19,438 nucleotides of DNA from Alphaproteobacteria bacterium (lineage in GTDB: Bacteria; Pseudomonadota; Alphaproteobacteria; Puniceispirillales; Puniceispirillaceae), in NCBI GenBank assembly GCA_009936885.1, contig JAACDT010000090.1:1-19438 (forward strand), given 5' to 3'. A program made the translations under genes and the position numbers. This document shows, piece by piece, positions 17,017-19,438 of this stretch. The first letter of the stretch is position 1. Every line of letters starts with the position of its first letter. Under the pieces are notes generated by a model that ran no database searches, had not been told where the DNA came from, and saw only the letters and a list, made by a program, of their open reading frames with translations.

Positions 17017-17297
17017 CTGTTTTCCTCCATCAACTTCTGCCAATCAGAATGGGCAAGTTTAACAGAGAAAATTTCATGCGTTCTGGTATCTCGTTCAACC
17101 AGCAACCAAGAGCGACAGCCATATAAATGCTGCCATGTCTCTATTTGTCTTCCATAGATGTTCTCTCTTAAGAAAACGGCATCATGCCAAGTATCTTCAG
17201 ATGCATCTAAGGGTGGATAATTTATTTGACCGTCACCTCCATAGCTAAATTCGCTATGATCGCGTTTGCCGCAAAATGGACAACTAATTTGTATCAT
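17013..17297 (-). CDS. soxD: Sarcosine oxidase-type delta subunit
   Basis: This is a 94-aa zinc-binding subunit, normal in length. The zinc ligands are visible as Cys6 and Cys9 (CPFCG), His57 and Cys61 (HLYGC), followed by RSWLLVERDTRTHEIF, which fits the RW..V.RDT..(D/E)EI ending of the family. An AGGG box precedes the ATG. It starts 15 nt after the soxB stop and overlaps the soxA start (ATGA). It is a structural subunit of the (alpha-beta-gamma-delta) tetramer. The equivalent gene in N-methylglutamate dehydrogenase operons is mgdB. Confidence 0.92.
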   Translation of the reverse strand: MIQISCPFCGKRDHSEFSYGGDGQINYPPLDASEDTWHDAVFLRENIYGRQIETWQHLYGCRSWLLVERDTRTHEIFSVKLAHSDWQKLMEENR

Positions 17298-17312
17298 ATA
17301 TTATACCCTATT

Positions 17313-18587
17313 TTATCCGTGCAATTTAGGATCGGAACCAGCACCGCGCTCATCAATATGCACTCCTCTTCTAAATCTATCTAAATCGTGATTTTGTATA
17401 ACCTTATCTGGCCTATCATTAGCGATAAGGTCTGCAAAGTACCAACCTGATGCAGGGCTTGCTTCGAACCCTCCATAATTCCAGCCCGCATTTAAATACA
17501 GATTATCCAAAGGCGTTTTACACATAAAAAACGAGCCATCCATAGACATATCTACCACTCCAGACCAATGACGTAACAGCTTAACGCGTCCAAGGCAGGG
17601 CATTAGCGAAAGCGCGCATTCCGCCACATCCTGAACGATTGGAAGATTGCCTTTTTGGGCATAGGATTTATACCAGTCAATATCGCCGCCAAACACCATT
17701 CCGCCCTTGTCAGACTGGGATATATAAAAATGTGCTCCTGCAACGCCAAAAACAACTACATGGTCAAGTAACGGTTTAATAGGCTCTGTAACAAAGGCTT
17801 GTAATTTGTGGCTTTCAATAGGCAAATTTCCCAATTCTGCCATTTGCCATAATCTTGAAGTATTTCCAGCGACCGCAAATGCGACTTTATTGGCTGTGAT
17901 TTCGCCTCTGCTTGTGTGAAGTGAGGAGATTTTTTGGGCGCTACGCTTAATGGATGTTACTTCACATTGCTGAATGATATCTACGCCAAGCATATCTGCT
18001 GCGCGTGCATATCCCCAAGCAACTGCATCATGGCGTGCCGTTCCAGCACGCTTCTGCACAAGTGCCCCATGAATAGGAAAGCGAGCATCATCTGCAAAAT
18101 TCAAGTGCGGGATTTTCTTTTTTATCGTGTTACGAGACCATATTTCGCCGTCAGATCCTGTTTGGCGCATTATATTATATCTACGAGCAGCTGCATCAAG
18201 TGCATTTGGGGTGTGGTAAAGTCCGATATGAGCGCGCTGGCTGAACATGACATTATAGTTTAATTCGTGACTTAAATTCTCCCATAATGTTAAGGAAGCT
18301 TCATAGAATTCCCGGTTGCCCTTGAGCATATAGTTAGAGCGAATAATCGTTGTATTTCGCCCAGCATTTCCGCCGCCAATCCATCCTTTTTCAACAACGG
18401 CTATATTTTTAAGATGAAAGTTTTTGGCAAGATAATAAGCTGTTGCAAGGCCGTGTAGACCGCCGCCGACAATAACAATATCATAGTTTGCCTTTGGCTC
18501 AGGATCGCGCCATTGCCTAGACCAGCCCTTTTGGCCGTTAAACCCGTTTTTTATTACGTTCCATGCTGAAAATTGTGTCACTTGCAA
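17313..18587 (-). CDS. soxB: Sarcosine oxidase-type beta subunit (or N-methylglutamate dehydrogenase equivalent)
   Basis: This 424-aa flavoprotein is the first gene of the operon. The DAO-type FAD fold starts with YDIVIVGGGLHGLATAYYLA (GGGLHG at 41-46). GGGNAGRNTTIIRSNY follows near 71-86, as in SoxB. RAGTARHDAVAWGYARA contains His186, the residue expected to hold the covalent FMN by family analogy. The C-terminal region FYISQSDKGGMVFGGDIDWY and LRHWSGVVDMSMDGS, then NAGWNYGGFEASPASGW, is a full SoxB signature. It oxidises an N-methyl amino acid (sarcosine in SoxB). N-methylglutamate dehydrogenase beta-type subunits (MgdA) share this layout. The start is unsettled: TTG at 18587 or GTG at 18581 (giving MTQFSAW...) are the in-frame choices, an upstream TGA limits it, and neither has a good ribosome-binding site. 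Confidence 0.92.
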   Translation of the reverse strand: MQVTQFSAWNVIKNGFNGQKGWSRQWRDPEPKANYDIVIVGGGLHGLATAYYLAKNFHLKNIAVVEKGWIGGGNAGRNTTIIRSNYMLKGNREFYEASLTLWENLSHELNYNVMFSQRAHIGLYHTPNALDAAARRYNIMRQTGSDGEIWSRNTIKKKIPHLNFADDARFPIHGALVQKRAGTARHDAVAWGYARAADMLGVDIIQQCEVTSIKRSAQKISSLHTSRGEITANKVAFAVAGNTSRLWQMAELGNLPIESHKLQAFVTEPIKPLLDHVVVFGVAGAHFYISQSDKGGMVFGGDIDWYKSYAQKGNLPIVQDVAECALSLMPCLGRVKLLRHWSGVVDMSMDGSFFMCKTPLDNLYLNAGWNYGGFEASPASGWYFADLIANDRPDKVIQNHDLDRFRRGVHIDERGAGSDPKLHG

Positions 18588-18630
18588 GAGCCATCAAGAA
18601 GTCTGGTTAAGGCGTGTTGGTAATAACATA

Positions 18631-18651
18631 TAACCCACCTATCGGCGGTTA
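18631..18651. promoter_or_regulatory. Interrupted palindrome TAACC-N11-GGTTA upstream of soxB
   Basis: TAACC and GGTTA are separated by 11 nt, with one extra C-G match inside. The site lies 44 nt before the soxB start. Its size suits a dimeric transcription-factor operator (LysR-type boxes are T-N11-A). No regulator gene is in the window. Confidence 0.35.
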
Positions 18652-18673
18652 GGTAAACACTGGTATAATGCGC

Positions 18674-18679
18674 TGTCAA
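18674..18679 (-). promoter_or_regulatory. Possible -35 box for the soxBDAG operon
   Basis: TTGACA occurs on the minus strand at 18679-18674, about 90 nt upstream of soxB. At the usual spacing the -10 (TTACCT) is poor, so an activator at the adjacent palindromes could be needed. On the plus strand the same place reads TGGTATAATG (18661-18670), an extended -10 that would point away from soxB. Confidence 0.3.
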
Positions 18680-18696
18680 CGAATTTTAAAGAATTA

Positions 18697-18740
18697 CTAA
18701 TGCATACTCCAACTGGTGGAATTAAAGTGCGATGCATTAG
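18697..18740. repeat. Inverted repeat with 9-bp arms between soxB and the ALDH gene
   Basis: CTAATGCAT (18697-18705) is the exact reverse complement of ATGCATTAG (18732-18740), with 26 nt between. Inside it, TCCA-ACTGG-TGGA forms a smaller nested palindrome. It could be an operator pair for soxBDAG, the RNA hairpin ending the ALDH transcript, or part of a plus-strand RNA. No adjacent T-run supports a classic terminator. Confidence 0.5.
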
Positions 18741-18808
18741 AAATTGGACTATTTTTAGAAATACAAAAAACTGTCTAGCTTTAACGTATCACCGAAGTAT
18801 TATATCTT

Positions 18809-19438
18809 CTACCAGCTTGCGGAAATATACTGTGTCTCCATAAATTCGTGCATGCCTTCATGACCACCCTCGCGGCCAAGGCCTGACTGCTTGCTGCCAC
18901 CAAAAGGTGCTGCAGGGTCTGAGACCAACCCGCGATTAAGCCCAACCATTCCATAATCAAGGCGCTCACACACACTCATGCCGCGCCTCATATTTTCAGT
19001 GAATACATATGCTACTAGCCCATATTGAGTATTATTTGCGCGCCTTATAACATCTTCAGTATCTTCAAATGACTGGATAGCTGCAACTGGGCCAAAAATT
19101 TCATCTGCCACACATTCGGCCGACTCAGGCACGTTTACGAGTACCGTTGGCGGGTAGTAAAAACCAGGCCCACTTATGTTTTCTCCACCAAGTTTGATTT
19201 CAGCTCCCTTGGCAACAGCATCTTGAACAAAAAAAGCAACTTTATCTTTTGTAGACTTATTAACAAGAGGGCCAACATCAGTATCTGGGTCGAGCCCATT
19301 CCCAACTTTTAGGGCACCCATTGTTGCTGTGAAACTTGTAACAAACTTATCGAAAATCTTTGTGTGAACATAAAATCGATTAGCAGCTGTGCAAGCCTCT
19401 CCCAAATTGCGCATTTTTGCGAGCATAGCACCTTCAAC
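18809..19438 (-). CDS. Succinate-semialdehyde-dehydrogenase-like aldehyde dehydrogenase (C-terminal part, cut by the window edge)
   Basis: The frame is open to the window edge (VEGAMLAKMRNLGEACTAANR...), so the apparent ATG at 19426 is internal. About 209 C-terminal residues are visible and ~270 N-terminal ones lie outside. The catalytic Cys is in RNLGEACTAANRFYVH, characteristic of the GabD/SSADH branch. Further motifs are DEIFGPVAAI, RANNTQYGLVAYVF and the C-terminal PFGGSKQSGLGREGGHEG, then MHEFMETQYI. It should oxidise a semialdehyde (succinate, glutarate or a similar acid semialdehyde) with NAD(P). It is codirectional with soxBDAG, with its stop 221 bp upstream of soxB, so co-transcription is possible but interrupted by inverted repeats. 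The family is firm; the substrate is inferred. Confidence 0.87.
   Translation of the reverse strand, partial: VEGAMLAKMRNLGEACTAANRFYVHTKIFDKFVTSFTATMGALKVGNGLDPDTDVGPLVNKSTKDKVAFFVQDAVAKGAEIKLGGENISGPGFYYPPTVLVNVPESAECVADEIFGPVAAIQSFEDTEDVIRRANNTQYGLVAYVFTENMRRGMSVCERLDYGMVGLNRGLVSDPAAPFGGSKQSGLGREGGHEGMHEFMETQYISASW

Noticed and set aside
17017..17043. Longer SoxA N-terminus starting at 17043
   Set aside because: It would overlap soxD by 31 nt; the ATG at 17016 gives the standard ATGA junction with GGAGG just upstream.

Overview
The window looks like a chromosomal metabolic region of a marine-type alphaproteobacterium. It is AT-leaning (around 40 % G+C by eye) and densely packed. The alphaproteobacterial guess rests on the gene content: a heterotetrameric sarcosine-oxidase-type operon, a CoxM/S/L-type molybdenum hydroxylase, a DUF3726 protein and a (broken) DUF3422 protein. 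I cannot fix the genus. SAR116-like or related lineages are possible, but that is a guess.

Layout. 2-328 (+): C-terminal end of a betaine-aldehyde-dehydrogenase-like ALDH. 354-1262 (-) and 1422-2303 (+): two divergently transcribed EamA/DMT transporters. 2281-3627 (-): a DUF3422 membrane protein gene that has decayed into a pseudogene with about five lesions. 3931-7644 (+): three-gene operon for an FAD / 2Fe-2S / molybdopterin hydroxylase whose active-site loop is not that of a true CO dehydrogenase. 7667-11996 (-): a run transcribed from right to left as M19-dipeptidase-like protein, unknown 576-aa protein, DUF3726 protein, then a Gfo/Idh/MocA oxidoreductase. A hairpin sits where this run converges with the hydroxylase operon. 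12217-12375 (+): a small reading frame with a good ribosome binding site whose second codon is a stop. 12410-13414 (+): Ldh2-family imine reductase resembling DpkA. 13461-18587 (-): complete soxB-D-A-G operon. 18588-18808: regulatory gap with two inverted repeats. 18809-19438 (-): C-terminal part of a succinate-semialdehyde-dehydrogenase-like ALDH.

How it may work together. The enzymes all fit oxidation of methylated or cyclic amino compounds. The molybdenum hydroxylase could hydroxylate an N-heterocycle, the DpkA-like enzyme could reduce a cyclic imine, the M19-like protein could hydrolyse an amide or lactam, the ALDHs could oxidise semialdehydes, and the Sox tetramer could demethylate an N-methyl amino acid (sarcosine, or N-methylglutamate in the paralogous MgdABCD enzymes). 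One concrete hypothesis is a catabolic island for an N-methylated cyclic compound such as homarine or a cyclic betaine, fed by the DMT transporters. The individual family calls are firm. The shared pathway and its substrate are inference.

I saw no tRNA, rRNA, CRISPR array, insertion sequence or phage gene.
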